Position numbers and translations under genes: made by a program. A stretch of DNA of 64,000 nucleotides from Coriaria nepalensis (Eukaryota; Streptophyta; Magnoliopsida; Cucurbitales; Coriariaceae): positions 8,811,501 through 8,875,500 of the forward strand of contig CP114493.1 in NCBI GenBank assembly GCA_027186245.1. The letters are read 5' to 3'. Each line of letters begins with the position of its first letter. Within the stretch, counting starts at the first letter, position 1. Below the pieces are notes generated by a model. It was not told the origin of the DNA. It saw only the letters and a list, made by a program, of their open reading frames with translations, and searched no databases. Shown piece by piece: positions 23,214-34,976 of the stretch.

Positions 23214-25091
23214 TCAAAGAGCCTTGTCACTTAAACAGATGCCGATATCCTCCTCATTATTTAAATCCACCATCAAATCATCATCGTCATCTAATTCAGG
23301 CAACGAAAACGACAATGATCTCACCATTGCTCTCCGAGCCTTGCGCGGTTCTTCACCAGAAGGAAGCAACATTAAAGGCGGAGGATGACTCCCTCTTCTC
23401 TCCGCAATGGAAGGAGGAGACAACCCTTTTGACGGAAAAGACTCGGGAATCGGCCCCATTGATTCCGCAGGCAAATCTGGAATCAGCTCCATTGATTCCA
23501 AACCGGAAGGCGAAACTTGTTGAGAAGATGACAAGTACGAAAAATCGGACCAGTTTGACGATGAGGGTGAAAATGGAAAAGAACTGTAGTCAGACGTTGA
23601 AGGCGACAATGTAGGAGATTTGGTACCAAACATTACATTCCTTCCTGGAAAATAAAATAGTGAATCTGGCGAACTAGGAGGATTTGTTGGCATTAATGAA
23701 GGTTGAGTTTCCGGGCTGCACAAATAGGTTGTTGGTGAAGAAGGGTCAGTTCTAGAAACTTCATCTTGAGTAGGTGAAGCAGCAGTCGTAGTATTAGTAC
23801 TGGTGATATTAGAACTCAATTCTTTCATATTAGACAACTTTCTCTGCACTCTACCCCACCCAGTTTCCCGAACCGATCCATTATCTGTCCCAAAAAATGG
23901 TGTACCCGCCTTGTGAGAAAGCGCCTTAAAGAAGATCTCAAAATCCAAATTGTAATCATCGACATTTCTTTCACCAACCTTACCCTCTCGAAAGGACCTG
24001 GCATCTTCCCCACCTGCTAGAATATCCCAAAATTCTAACGGCTCTTCACCTTCCTCAATCATAACAATTGGACCCTTTGCCCGCTCATACCTAACAACCT
24101 GAGAAGCAGCTACACTTGCCATATTCCTCATCATCAAATCACACTTCTTCCCCATCCAAACATAGATCACAGTAGGAATATGCACCACAAAGGCCCCACG
24201 AGAATCAAGTCCATAAACACCCGGCTTGTTCAACATCTTCGGAACAAGATGGAGTGGGTCGTAAGGCGAGTGTGGGGCCATCTTATACATCCTCAAAATG
24301 GAACTTGGGCTAGCGGGGACTGCATGGACCCGCTTCTGACACTGAAGCAACTGACAAGCAAACCCCATGTTCGGATTAGTCACTCCTCTTGCTGCTTTCA
24401 CGTATTGGAAAGCATCCTCAAAGCTTTGTCCTTGTCTCCACATGAGATATGCAATGACAAGAGCCGTCGATCTAGACACTCCTTGACAACAATGGACGAA
24501 AACACGACCATTTTGTTCCCTAACATCCTCAAAGTAATCAAAAACATCATAAAAAATGCTCGTAATGTCCTCAGAAGGACTGTCTTGCAACCAAAGAGTT
24601 TTGTACACGAAATCATTCTTGAAATACTCGGGACAAACAAACCCGACACAATTGAGCACATGGGTGATTTCATTTTGTATCAAAATGTCTCGATTCTTAG
24701 CCACAGCATCACTCCCCAAGTAAATGTGATCAACAATTTTTGAGCATTCTTTGTCGAAAAAGGCAAGCTTGTCCTTCTTAAATTCGAATTCTCTAACAGG
24801 CAGCAATTCCTTGTCTGAATTATGTTGTGGAACCGAGCCTCTGGGGGTTTGTGGATGAGGCCAGACTCCGAGGTCGTCGGACCCAGCCTTGGGCCACTCC
24901 TCTGCAGTCCGGCGGGTTATGGAAAGGGGCTGAAGAGGGGGCAAACAGGCCCTGAATTTGCTGTTAGGATGGAGTCTGGGTAGAGGGTTAATGGGCTTGG
25001 TGGGTGACCGGTCAGTCCATGAGGCCGACCGAAAATAGGGCCTTCGGATGGTACCACCGGCGGACGGGGGTTCATCTTCCTTCCCCAACAT
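23214..25091 (-). CDS. MKP1: MAP kinase phosphatase 1 (dual-specificity phosphatase)
   Basis: A single coding exon of 625 residues. The N-terminus has the RPYFRSASWTDRSP motif typical of plant MKP1. The dual-specificity phosphatase domain spans about residues 118-260, with WLQD (Asp170 as likely general acid) and the signature HCCQGVSRS (Cys201 nucleophile, Arg207). A gelsolin-like segment follows (about 265-365: PHSPYDPLHLVPK, WMGKKCD). The tail is Ser/Pro-rich and ends with SLSFSLPELDDDDDL. MKP1 dephosphorylates MPK3/MPK6 class kinases and restrains stress and immune signalling. It appears shorter than the Arabidopsis protein as I recall it, mostly in the tail. The ATG at 25091 directly abuts a TTTTTTAG acceptor, so a leader intron (25092-25491) must be removed first. 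The stop at 23214 follows CLSDKAL. Confidence 0.94.
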   Translation of the reverse strand: MLGKEDEPPSAGGTIRRPYFRSASWTDRSPTKPINPLPRLHPNSKFRACLPPLQPLSITRRTAEEWPKAGSDDLGVWPHPQTPRGSVPQHNSDKELLPVREFEFKKDKLAFFDKECSKIVDHIYLGSDAVAKNRDILIQNEITHVLNCVGFVCPEYFKNDFVYKTLWLQDSPSEDITSIFYDVFDYFEDVREQNGRVFVHCCQGVSRSTALVIAYLMWRQGQSFEDAFQYVKAARGVTNPNMGFACQLLQCQKRVHAVPASPSSILRMYKMAPHSPYDPLHLVPKMLNKPGVYGLDSRGAFVVHIPTVIYVWMGKKCDLMMRNMASVAASQVVRYERAKGPIVMIEEGEEPLEFWDILAGGEDARSFREGKVGERNVDDYNLDFEIFFKALSHKAGTPFFGTDNGSVRETGWGRVQRKLSNMKELSSNITSTNTTTAASPTQDEVSRTDPSSPTTYLCSPETQPSLMPTNPPSSPDSLFYFPGRNVMFGTKSPTLSPSTSDYSSFPFSPSSSNWSDFSYLSSSQQVSPSGLESMELIPDLPAESMGPIPESFPSKGLSPPSIAERRGSHPPPLMLLPSGEEPRKARRAMVRSLSFSLPELDDDDDLMVDLNNEEDIGICLSDKAL

Positions 25092-25491
25092 CTAAAAAAT
25101 TTCAATGGAATTATAGAAACTTATACCCATTTGGAGAGGGAGGGTTTTCTGGTAAAGGGGGATGGAAATTAACCGGGAAATTGAAAAATTTTGGGGATAT
25201 ATATTCGGGATTGAAATTTCAGCCTTGATGTTGTATTATTCCTCACCTAAAACCCTTGACTTTGTCTTAATAAGAGTTTCTCTATCTCTGTCTCTCTCTC
25301 TCTAAGACTGCTTACTTTCCCATCTAAATAAAGAGGAAGAAGAAAAATCAAACACTAAATATGACCCAGTAAAACAAAAACCCAGTTTGAATAGACTCAA
25401 CTAAAAAAAAGAAAGTGCAAGAGAACAAAATTAGAAGAATATTTGGAGTGAATTGAATAAGCAGAGTCAAAATTGTTGAAGACGGACTTAC
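25092..25491 (-). other. Intron in the MKP1 5' leader
   Basis: Reading on the minus strand, the donor CAC|GTAAGT lies at 25491 and the acceptor TTTTTTAG ends at 25092, next to the ATG. The upstream leader exon lies from 25492 toward about 25600. Confidence 0.7.
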
Positions 25492-25499
25492 GTGAAGAA

Positions 25500-26378
25500 T
25501 TCAGTTCCTGAAACCATTAACTGAAACGAATGAAGATGAGGACAGAGCTTGCTTGCTTTGGGTTTGGTTTTGCTTTTGGTTTTCGTTTCGGGGAGAGAGA
25601 TACTGGGCTTAAGAGAGAGACAGAGAGAGAGAAAGAGTCAAAGTGCCACGTCCGAGTGGGATGGTCATAGAAAGCATGCATGTCAAGACTCTTGTGATGC
25701 TATTTAAATCGCTGAAAACGATTTTTCCTTTTTTTTTTTCATTTTGTAAATTACAGATCGACCCCTCGCAAAAATTCAAAAATTCAAAAATTTGTAATTT
25801 TTAATAGAAGGGCAAAAATGGTAGGAGAAATTTAAAATTCCAAAAAAAAAATAATAATAAATAAAAAGAGTGTAAACCAAGTCGGCCACTAATAATTTAT
25901 CGCCGTCGTTTACTTGATCAACAAAGTCAATGTTCAAGCCACCCAAAAAATAAAAATAAAAATAAAAAATAAAAAAGCAAAAATGGATTTAGTAATATTC
26001 TATACCCTAAATTAAAAAAAAAAAAAAAAAGAGTAGTTCTTGTCACCAAACAACATACGACATGTCGGCGACAACTTAAGCGAAATCTGTTTACTCAATC
26101 AAGAATTGGCCCAATTAATTTGTTGCTGGGTCAAGATAGATTGGGTTCATAGGACAGCAGAACACGCATCCCACAGGCCCATGAAATAAACTGTGGTTCG
26201 GGTTTGGACTCGCCCCAAAATCCATTACCCGCTTTCTCCTTCTCTCTCTCTCTCTCTCTCTCTCTCCCTCGCTGACACAGACGCGCCGAAACTCACTTCC
26301 AGTTTCTCTCTCTCTACTCTCTCTCTCTTTTAACTCGTCTCCGCTATTGTTACTACATTGACATGCATTCACTCTGAT
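25500..26378. promoter_or_regulatory. Divergent promoter region, MKP1 / PPR gene
   Basis: The region separates two genes read away from each other. It holds poly-A and TAAAA-type simple runs at 25840-26025. GGCCCA elements at 26108 and 26176 lie near the PPR side. A (CT)n tract at 26240-26266 and CT-rich DNA lead to the PPR ATG. Confidence 0.5.
26240..26266 (+). repeat. (CT)n microsatellite before the PPR gene
   Basis: About 27 bases of CT dinucleotides ending 113 bases before the PPR start codon, in the probable leader. Confidence 0.8.
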
Positions 26379-27926
26379 ATGTATCACTGTATTCGCGCGC
26401 ACCGCGCCATATACAGAGCTCATATCACTAGGTACGTTAAAGCTGGTCTCATCGATCAAGCCGTCAAGGTGTTTGATGAAATGACTCAATCAAACTGCCG
26501 TGTATTCAGCATAGATTACAACCGCTTCATCGGCGTGCTCGTCAGCCAATCTCGTTTCGATTTGGCTGAGAAGTATTACTCGAAGATGATCCCTCATGGT
26601 TTTTCTCTCTCCCCGTTTACTTACTCGAGGTTCATTTCTGGTTTGTGTAAGGTCAAAAACTTCCAACTTATAGAGAAACTTCTAGAAGACATGGTTAGGC
26701 TTGGTTATCTCCCTGATATTTGGGCTTTTAACATTTACTTGAATCTTTTGTTCCGCGAGAATTGGATTGAATTTGCTCTAGAGGTTTTTCGTAAAATGGT
26801 TGGGAAAGGGAGAAATCCTGATGTTGTAACATACACTATAATCGTACACGGATTGTGTAAAGCTAGGAATTTTGGAACTGCAGTTGAAGTTTGGCGTAGT
26901 ATGATAAGTAATGGGTTTAATCCGGATGATAAAGCCTGCTCAGCCCTTGTTATTGGACTATGTGATGGTGGCAAAGTTGATTTGGCATATGAACTTTCAA
27001 TAGGTGAATTGAAGGGTCGAGTTAAGTTTAATAACATAATCTATAATGCCTTGATTACTGGATTTTGTCGAGCAGGGCAGGTTGATAGAGCATTGGCTAT
27101 AAAGGCATTTATGAGGAGGAATGGGTGTGAACCTGATCTAGTTACATACAATATATTGTTGAATTTTTGTTGTGATGAGCTTATGTTAGAAGAGGCAGAT
27201 AAGTTGATGAAGAAGATGATGAGGAGTAAAATGGAACCTGACGAGTTTAGTTATAATGAACTTCTTAAGGGGCTCTGTAAATCTAACCAATTAGATAAGG
27301 CTTATATGTTAATGGTGGATACTATGGAGAGGAAAGGGTTGTGTGATAATGTTTCCTACAATACTATGATTGGAGCATTTTGTAAGGCATCTAGTACAAG
27401 AAAGGCCTACAAGCTGTTTGAGGAAATGTGTAGGAAGGGGATCAAACCAGATGTTGTAACGTTCACAACTCTTATAGATGCATTTCTTAAAGAGGGTCAT
27501 ACTGATACAGCAAAGAATCTCCTTGATCAGATGACAGAAATGGGTTTGTTACCTGATCGTATATTCTATACAACGATTGTTGATTACTTATGCAAGGCGG
27601 GAAAAATAGAGATGGCTCATGGTGTCTTTTGCGAAATGGTGGATGATAAAATTATCCCTGATGTTATTTCATACAATGCTCTCATAAACGGGCTTTGCAA
27701 AGCGTGGAGAGTAAGTGAAGCCATGAAAGTGTATGAGGAGATGCAAGCGTTAGGGACCCAGCCAGATGAAGTAACTTACAAACTGATAATCGGAGGGCTT
27801 ATACGTGAAAAGAAACTTTCTGTAGCATGCCATGTTTGGGATCAAATGATGGAGAAAGGGTACACACTTGGCAAAGTTGTGTCTAAAACTCTTGTCAATG
27901 CCATTCAATCAAGGAATACTACTTAG
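26379..27926 (+). CDS. Pentatricopeptide repeat protein, P class
   Basis: Single exon, 515 residues from the ATG at 26379 (an upstream TTG in the same frame was not used). About thirteen 35-residue PPR motifs run tandemly, for example DVVTYTIIVHGLCKARNFGT, DLVTYNILLNFC and DVVTFTTLIDAF. There is no E, DYW or SMR domain, so it is a pure P-class protein. Such proteins bind organelle RNA and aid its processing, stability or translation. The N-terminus (MYHCIRAHRAIYRAHITRYV) is basic and could target mitochondria. It resembles At1g13040 in length and sequence as I remember it, and it lies near coilin and eIF4B as that locus does. The RNA target is unknown. Confidence 0.93.
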   Translation: MYHCIRAHRAIYRAHITRYVKAGLIDQAVKVFDEMTQSNCRVFSIDYNRFIGVLVSQSRFDLAEKYYSKMIPHGFSLSPFTYSRFISGLCKVKNFQLIEKLLEDMVRLGYLPDIWAFNIYLNLLFRENWIEFALEVFRKMVGKGRNPDVVTYTIIVHGLCKARNFGTAVEVWRSMISNGFNPDDKACSALVIGLCDGGKVDLAYELSIGELKGRVKFNNIIYNALITGFCRAGQVDRALAIKAFMRRNGCEPDLVTYNILLNFCCDELMLEEADKLMKKMMRSKMEPDEFSYNELLKGLCKSNQLDKAYMLMVDTMERKGLCDNVSYNTMIGAFCKASSTRKAYKLFEEMCRKGIKPDVVTFTTLIDAFLKEGHTDTAKNLLDQMTEMGLLPDRIFYTTIVDYLCKAGKIEMAHGVFCEMVDDKIIPDVISYNALINGLCKAWRVSEAMKVYEEMQALGTQPDEVTYKLIIGGLIREKKLSVACHVWDQMMEKGYTLGKVVSKTLVNAIQSRNTT

Positions 27927-29400
27927 CGCTGTCATTATGATTTTGACTATGAAGAATTAGTCCATAATATGCTTCTGATTTGAGGAGTTCAATTTACACT
28001 TTATATCAGTGTCTGCCTTTGATCACAGTTGATATGGGAGATCTTGTGTCCTCAATATGGGGCCCTTCTTCTACAGCCAAACTTTTGTGAGAGATGTCTA
28101 GATTTCCTCCAATGCCAGCAGCTTCCTTGCTTGGGACCCAGATTCGGTAATGGCCTTTACTAGTTTGAATAAGTTTTCAAATTAGTTTATGAGCGCTCTG
28201 TCATGGTTCTATCAATAGGGAATCTTCATTTGATAGAAGATAAAAAGATTGCATAGGGCATTTGGATATTTCTTACTGTTAGATATTATTACTATCTGCT
28301 TGGCGGACTATTATATAACTATTGATTTTCTCAGGTATGCGATCAAAGCATCCACTGCTATTATCAGAAATACATGGGACCCATGACCAACTTTTTCTTT
28401 CGCAAAAGGAATTAAGGAGATGATGTATGTACAAGACCTGAAATCTTTATTCCAAGGCAAGACTATTTTTCTAAAGTGCATCAAATTCAAAATGTTCCAA
28501 AGCTTATCTTCTCATTTTCTTTCTTGCTTAACTTTTCTCTGTTCTTTTTCGTAAGGGTGGGAGTTGGGGTTTAGTGCTGTGGCTGTTTACCGAATCAAAT
28601 AATAGTGTTGAATGCTCGATGCCACTTCAGAAAACAGTGTTAGTGCCCAACTTTGGACCGGTTCAGGTGGAAGAATGCAAGAAAAAAGTTAGTTGACAGA
28701 GCAGAGATTAAAATCCATGGAGTTGCTTGGTTTCTCTATTCGGCTTCAAAGACAAGGTGTACCCAATTTTCCTTCGAGGAACTTAAATTCTATTGCTGCT
28801 TACTGGAAAACTATAGCTACACTAGTCATTTTGAAAACTAGCTCTATCTGGTTAATCTTTTTCAGAGATTATTGACAATCTGTGAAGCCAACATCCAAAT
28901 TGATTTAGCTCAAAAGGAGAGAGATTTTTTAACATTTTCTCCTAGCAATGTCCTTGTATGGATATATTAAGTTATTACTTGTGAAGATAGAAATAGATAT
29001 GAAGCCATTGAAATATTTTAACCCCATTTCAGTCATTGTTTAATGTTGATAATGTTAATTATTGGAGAATCCTCTGTTCATACATGTCGCCCACATCGTG
29101 TTCAGTATCACAAAACCCTACCCCAAGTTGACTTGGGAACTGTTCAAATCTATGCTACGCTTGCACGAATGAAACAACTTCGAAAGTCAAAAGCTTAACA
29201 TGTCTCAAGTTCTGACTTGTATGCTCTTTCAAGGTTTTATAATAAACAGAAGCAAGCCAAAACACTTTTGTCTGTTACGTGAGGAACCTTGGTACAGAGT
29301 TCAAACATGAAGCTAGTTCAGTTTATCACTTCATCACAAAACTCTATCGAATTGATTAATAAACAAGGTTTAGGTAGCTAAAAGGCTTACATGATCTACA
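27927..29400. other. Intergenic region downstream of the PPR gene
   Basis: AT-rich DNA with no recognisable gene. Short frames at 28653-28841 and 28693-28875 overlap each other and have no family signature. The first 200-300 bases are probably the PPR 3' untranslated region. Confidence 0.5.
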
Positions 29401-29409
29401 TTTCTCTCT

Positions 29410-29795
29410 GTTAAGATATCTTTGTGGCTGGAGTAGACACAAGTGCAGTCATCGTTATCCAGATTCTGGGCAATGGCAGCAGAGCTTGCTAGAAACCCGA
29501 GAGCGATGAAATAAGCACAACATGAAATCAGAAATGTTATGAAGGAAGAGAATAGATGAAGCCTTGCTTGATCCTTGTCTAAAAATGGTACTTAAAGAGA
29601 CTTAAAGATTGCACCCGCCAGCTCCACTTCTACTTCCAAGAGAAACCATGTCACCCTTCAAGCTCAATGGTTATGAAATTGATCCCAAATCACGTCTTGG
29701 TAGAGACCCTGAAATCTGGGAAAACCCAAAAGCGTTTTTCCCGGAAAGATTTAGTGCCGGCTCGAGCAATTATACAGTAACAGGGCCGGACTTCT
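29410..29795 (+). pseudogene. CYP71-type cytochrome P450 relic, 3' fragment
   Basis: Degenerate second-exon remains of an A-type P450. FVAGVDTSAV (I-helix oxygen-binding motif) is at about 29425. A frame shift follows, then AELARNPRAMK and a stop. Next come [36 protein letters not shown] and FFPERF. The codon after ET is TAA where Leu of the ETLR (ExxR) helix is expected. About ten codons are missing between DPKSR and GRDPE. The haem-binding loop is gone. It is in the same orientation as the larger relic downstream, suggesting an old tandem CYP71 cluster. Confidence 0.82.
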
Positions 29796-30333
29796 GATTT
29801 TGATATCTGTATGTACCATATCTTCTGCTTTGGATAATGAGAGAATGAAAAAATCGCTGGTTAATGATAATAAATAATTACCCATTTGTCGTAAATTGCT
29901 AGACAGAATGATCAACAACGACACATATGACAAAAACCCTTGCAGCGTTTGTTTTTCTCATGGTGTTTATCCAAATTCAGTATGTTTCCGTCTTTTTTCT
30001 GCAGTTTCATGTTGTTTTTCAAGAGGAATCCAAACAGTAACATGATGGAAATGTTTGGCCAGATCTACAAATAACCTCAAAGCTTAGCATGGAAAGATGT
30101 CCCATATTTGGACATATCAGTAGCTCCCAACACCTTGGAACCTGTCACAGTGGTTGTCTTCTTCGGTTCTGTTGAATTGTAATTCTATTTCCTAAAGATT
30201 GTCCAAACATCAGAATTGGAACTACAGGATACATTTCATGCCTGCATATATACATATATCTGTGATACTATCAGATCATCCATGTACACATGCTAAATAC
30301 ATAGCATTGACCCTCCGCGCTCGAGAAATTCTA

Positions 30334-33300
30334 ATGGCTCTCCATGATGAGCTATCCTTCTGGCTACCAATTCTTCTCTACCATTTCTATCTCCTCTACT
30401 CCTCATGAAAAGCAATAACATTTTTATAAGATACCAGAAAACAAACATCCCACCTAGCCCACCCAAGCTTCCCATTATTGGAAACTTGCACCAACTAGGA
30501 CCTTTGCCTCATTGCACAACACATCATCTCTCTCAAAAATACGGCCCCATCATGTTCTTACATCTCGGCCGTGTCCGAAATCTCGTAATATCATCACCCG
30601 AACCTCCTAAAGTGTAATAACCAAGAACTTCTTAACTACATAACACTAATATGGAGGGAATTTAACCGGTTAATTAAGATTATCGAAATTAAGTAAATTT
30701 TATCGCTTATAAATTTTTGAATAATGGACTATCAAAAGTGTTAGATCATTTATTAAAATTAGAAATCTATCAAATAATCAAGATTGAAGATATAAAAAGA
30801 TTAGAAAGTAAAGGGTTAATCTATAATAATTAATAACATGTGATAAAATAATAATTTCCAAAAACTATATAATAATGGTGATAGTAGTTACATCAATAAT
30901 AATACCAGTAATAATAAATATTAAACCTATTAAACAACCAAATCAACCATTCACTCATTCATGTATATATTATATATGTTATGATGAAGCATATGTATAT
31001 AGTTGTTGTATAACTATACTCTTCCTTTCACTTATCTTCAATATTGAAGCATGATAAGGATAGATACAATAAAAGAAAAAGGAGTCCATAACAAGTTGTT
31101 CACCGCCTCTGAACATTTGAGTACGGATCATGATCACTCAAAGTTGATTAGTCATTAAAATCAATCTCAGTTTGACGAGACATCTCCTCCTTCATTTCCA
31201 TGCATACTTATCTATCTTACATCTTTCTTTCATTTTCCTTTTTCCATTTTACTTTGGACGAGATGGAGCCTTCCACTTCTCCTGTTTCTATTCATTTCCT
31301 TCTTCCAGTTCATCAAATCTCTACTCTCTGAAAGCAAAAGACATTGAATTTGTACAATTTCTTAGGGGTTTCAACAAATTAGTGCTCACTTTAAGATCAT
31401 CGCAAGTTGAATGGCATATGGACTCTAATATGGAATAGGTATGAGTCAATTATTTATATCTTGTTAATTGTATTTTATATCTTAGTTTCAATTATGCGTT
31501 TGTCAGCTAAGATACATAAGTTAAAATTGAAAGTTTTCAAATCTTGATATACTGAAAAATGGAGAAATACCGAATTGAGGTTTGCTGATTCGTTTGCAAT
31601 CTAGGATTCATGTATAAATTATTAAATCGTAAGAAAAATGTATTCAAAAACTAAACTCTTGTAGCTTTCCAAAGAGATTTAAGAATACCCTAAACCAATC
31701 TATAATGACGGAGAAACTTTTTTAGGAAATTAGCTAATCAATCTATAAAAACTGGAATTTGAACAGTGAACAGTAGTTATTCTTATTAACTTTTGGTTAT
31801 GATAATAGTCATAGAAAATTATGAAATTTTACAGGAACAAATTAGAGGCCATGATTTTTAAAATAAGACTTGAAACTTTTCAGCATTTGAGTAAAAAGTT
31901 ATATAATTTTAAAGTTGATGTTAATTATCTAGTCAATATGAAAATTCAAAATTAAAACAGTAAGTTTGATATGCTATAATTTTCATTCTATTAATTCAAA
32001 TTGAGCAAATAATATATCAAATTAAAACTCTTGAAGTTATATTTCTAAAAAAATAAATTTGGTAATTTCTAGATATAAGAACGGAAAGATATAAGCCAAA
32101 GAGTAAAGCTAGTTAGAAGGTTGGGTCTATACATATTTTAGGAACAACTTAAATTTGAAGCATCAAATGTATCAATATTGACCTACAATTTTTACAGGAG
32201 CTTAAAGAGGTATTGATAGTGATATCTTTAAATTTTTAGAATTTTATAGAATCACAGGTGTTAGAAATGAGTTTTACAACCTGACATTCGAAACAGAAAA
32301 CTGAACTTAAAGGAAAATTCTAAATTAGAGCTAGGATGAATAAATCACAAGATATGGTAAAGAATTGAACTTTGAGCTGAAATTTTTATAGAACTCATAT
32401 AACAAGTGAAAATAAATTTGTGAAAAAATTCAAATCAATGACATGTGTAGTTTATAAGATACAAAAAAATTCAAACCTTTACTAAATACTTAAGAAAAAT
32501 ATTAGTCTAAACATTATGTTTTCTATCTTGAATGGCTTGAATTATAATGCAAAAATGATACCCTAGAGAGGAAACTTGAACAAAAGTCTTAAGTTCAAAC
32601 AATTTCCAAATTAAGAAATTAGGATATATATAAGTAGAGACTCAAGTTAGAGTACTAAGGCAAATTAAGGTTGTATAGTTTGGAATGACTAAGGAAATAG
32701 TGAGACTTTTAAGAAGTAAAGTTCTTACTAAGTTAAGTTAAATATTTGATTGGGTTAGTGAACAATTGATTAAGTGATTGGATAATACTCAAAACCATTT
32801 CAAAAAATTTCGAATCTCAAATAAGTACAAGCCTCACCTATAATATGAAAATTGTTTTTAAAATTTGATGAGTTATTTCTAATGAATACTATAATTGCTA
32901 TAGTTGTTGCTTTTAGAAATTCTTGAATAACATATACTCTCATGATAATCATGCAAAATTTATCATATATTTTATGTTAGAAAATTAAGAGGTATATGAA
33001 AATAAAAATAAAATGAGATAGAATAGTTAAGTGTTATACCAAACCCTTGAAGGAATGGTTGAGGCCCAATGAAGAGCGAATTATCTTAAGTTATGCTAAT
33101 ACATGACAATGCATACAAGGACCATGAGCAAGTTCAAATCGGGTCACTCCCTTTTTCTCCATTGGTCGAGCGTTTATATAATATGTACAGAGAGCCCAAT
33201 AAAAGAAAAAATAAGAACATATAAAAAAGAATAAGATGAAAACATGTAATAATATTTATGAAGAATATGAATTTTTAAATTATTAAATATTACATGTTTC

Positions 33301-34976
33301 ATATATCACATGCATTTATATATATAACTGTTTTGTGAGTTATGTTTATATTTACTGAGTGAAAGTTCGCATCTTACTTCCTATATTATAAGCATTAAAG
33401 GTAAGCAACCGATCTTGCTATCCTAACAAACTTGCCGAGAAGGTGCGATGCACGCGGAAGAGGTAGTATACCAGGACTAAGTTACGCTATAAATTTCCGC
33501 TTTAGTATTATGAATAATGATAGTTATAAATATTTTTATATTGTTAAAAATTTGGCTAATATTTTGAAAACATTTTAATAAATATTTTAAAATCTTCTAG
33601 TGTACACGTGTAATAGAACTATAATAAATTTTATGTTTTCTTAATAAGAAATTTTGTTATTAATTAAGAAACTATTTTTTATAAAGAAAGAAAGTTTTAA
33701 AAAATTTATTTAAAATTAATTATTTAGAAAGTAATTTAAAAATAATAATAAATAAAATAAAAATATTTATTCTAATTTTACGAGAAAAATTAAATAAAGT
33801 AATGATACAAACGGCTCGTCACTAACCATGATGCTGACTCCTGTAGTCGACCGTCATTAGCTAGCAGGGGAAAACTTTCCTACAATTATAAGGACATTAG
33901 ACTGTCACCCTATGGCGATTACTGGAAAGAGATGAGGAAAATGTGTTAAATATGTGTTCATGAGCTTTTCACACCGAAGAGGGTGAAATCATATCGTTTT
34001 ATTCGAGAAGTAAATTCGGTTGTCGAAACCACATCAAAATCAGCTTCTTTATCAACTTCTGTCGACCTAACCGAAAAGTTATTTGCTTTAACTGCTAGTA
34101 TGACTTTTAGAATCGCTTTCGGGACGAGATTTAGAGCAAGTGATATTCATCATGGAAGATTTCATGAAGTTGAGGACATGGATAAGTTTTTTCATCAAGC
34201 GATTGATGAACATCTTGATCCGGAAAGGAGTAAACCCGAGCAAGACGACATTATAGATGTGCTGCTCGGGATACATAAGCAACAAGCTGAAGCTGGGGAG
34301 GCCCGGTTAACCAAAGATAGCATCAAGGCAGTCATTTTGTTAAGCTCCATATATATATATATATGTATGATTCATGGTCAGGACTTATTCTTGGCTGGAG
34401 TAGACACAAGTGCAATCACCTTGGTTTGGGCAATGGCAGAACTTTGTAGGAAAGCAGAAACGATGAAGAAAGCACAAGAAGAAGTCAGGAAACTCGTCGG
34501 CAACAGAGGAAAAGTTACCGAAAATGACACTGAACAACTACAGTATCTAAAAATGGTGATCAAAACCAGTTCCAATGCTTGTTCCAGGACAAGCTATCTC
34601 TCACTTCACATTACACGGATATGAAATTTACCCGAAAACAATTATTCAAGTGAATGTTTGGGCAGTAGGAAGAGACCCCAGATACTGGAAGAACCCGGAA
34701 GAGTTCATCCCAGAGAGATTTGAAGAAGGCTCGATCTGGCAGCAATTCGAGTACTTGTCATTTGGAGGTGGTAGAAGAGTTTGCCCTGGGGCTTACATCA
34801 GGACAACAACAGTGGAACTTGCTCTGGCAAATTTGTTGTACTGTGTTGACTGGGAATTGCCTGAAGGAGTGAAGCTTGAGGAAATGAATATGGAAGAGAG
34901 GGCTGGTTCGAGTTTGACTCTTGGAAAGAAAGAACCTCTTAATTTTGTACCTGCCATACCACCATTTTTGAGATGA
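30334..34976 (+). pseudogene. CYP71-type cytochrome P450 pseudogene, split by an insertion
   Basis: The N-terminal anchor starts at the ATG at 30334 ([16 protein letters not shown]) and then shifts frame near 30400 into [17 protein letters not shown] (30450-30500). A 3.2 kb insertion (30613-33794) follows. Sequence resumes with DSCSRPSLASRGKLSYNY and SPYGDYWKEMRKMC, then a stop at 33946. ELFTPKRVKSYRF and FLAGVDTSAITLVWAMAEL follow, with only a tiny intron remnant (about 45 bases) before FLAG. A deletion after KMVIK removes the ExxR helix and shifts frame. The 3' end is well preserved: NVWAVGRDPRYWKNP and FGGGRRVCPGA, the haem-binding cysteine loop, to the stop at 34974. No functional enzyme can be made. 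Confidence 0.9.
30613..33794. mobile_element. 3.18 kb non-coding insertion with TAAAG target duplication
   Basis: The P450 reading frame breaks after CCT-AAA-G and resumes 3182 bases later. TAAAG occurs immediately before (30608-30612) and after (33795-33799) the inserted DNA, which looks like a 5-bp target-site duplication. The insert starts TGTAATAACC, like many plant Ty3-type LTRs, and contains a TATATAAT promoter-like stretch near 33175. It has no long reading frame and no gag-pol. It could be a large solo LTR or a non-autonomous element. The usual CA end is not seen, so the class is uncertain. Confidence 0.6.

Noticed and set aside
23147..24743. Plus-strand frames antisense to MKP1 (23147-23614, 24180-24743)
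   Set aside because: No domain; they mirror the biased codon use of the real minus-strand exon.
31172..31438. 88-codon frame inside the P450 insertion
   Set aside because: Phe/Leu/Ser-rich low complexity, no transposon protein similarity, starts in AT-rich DNA.
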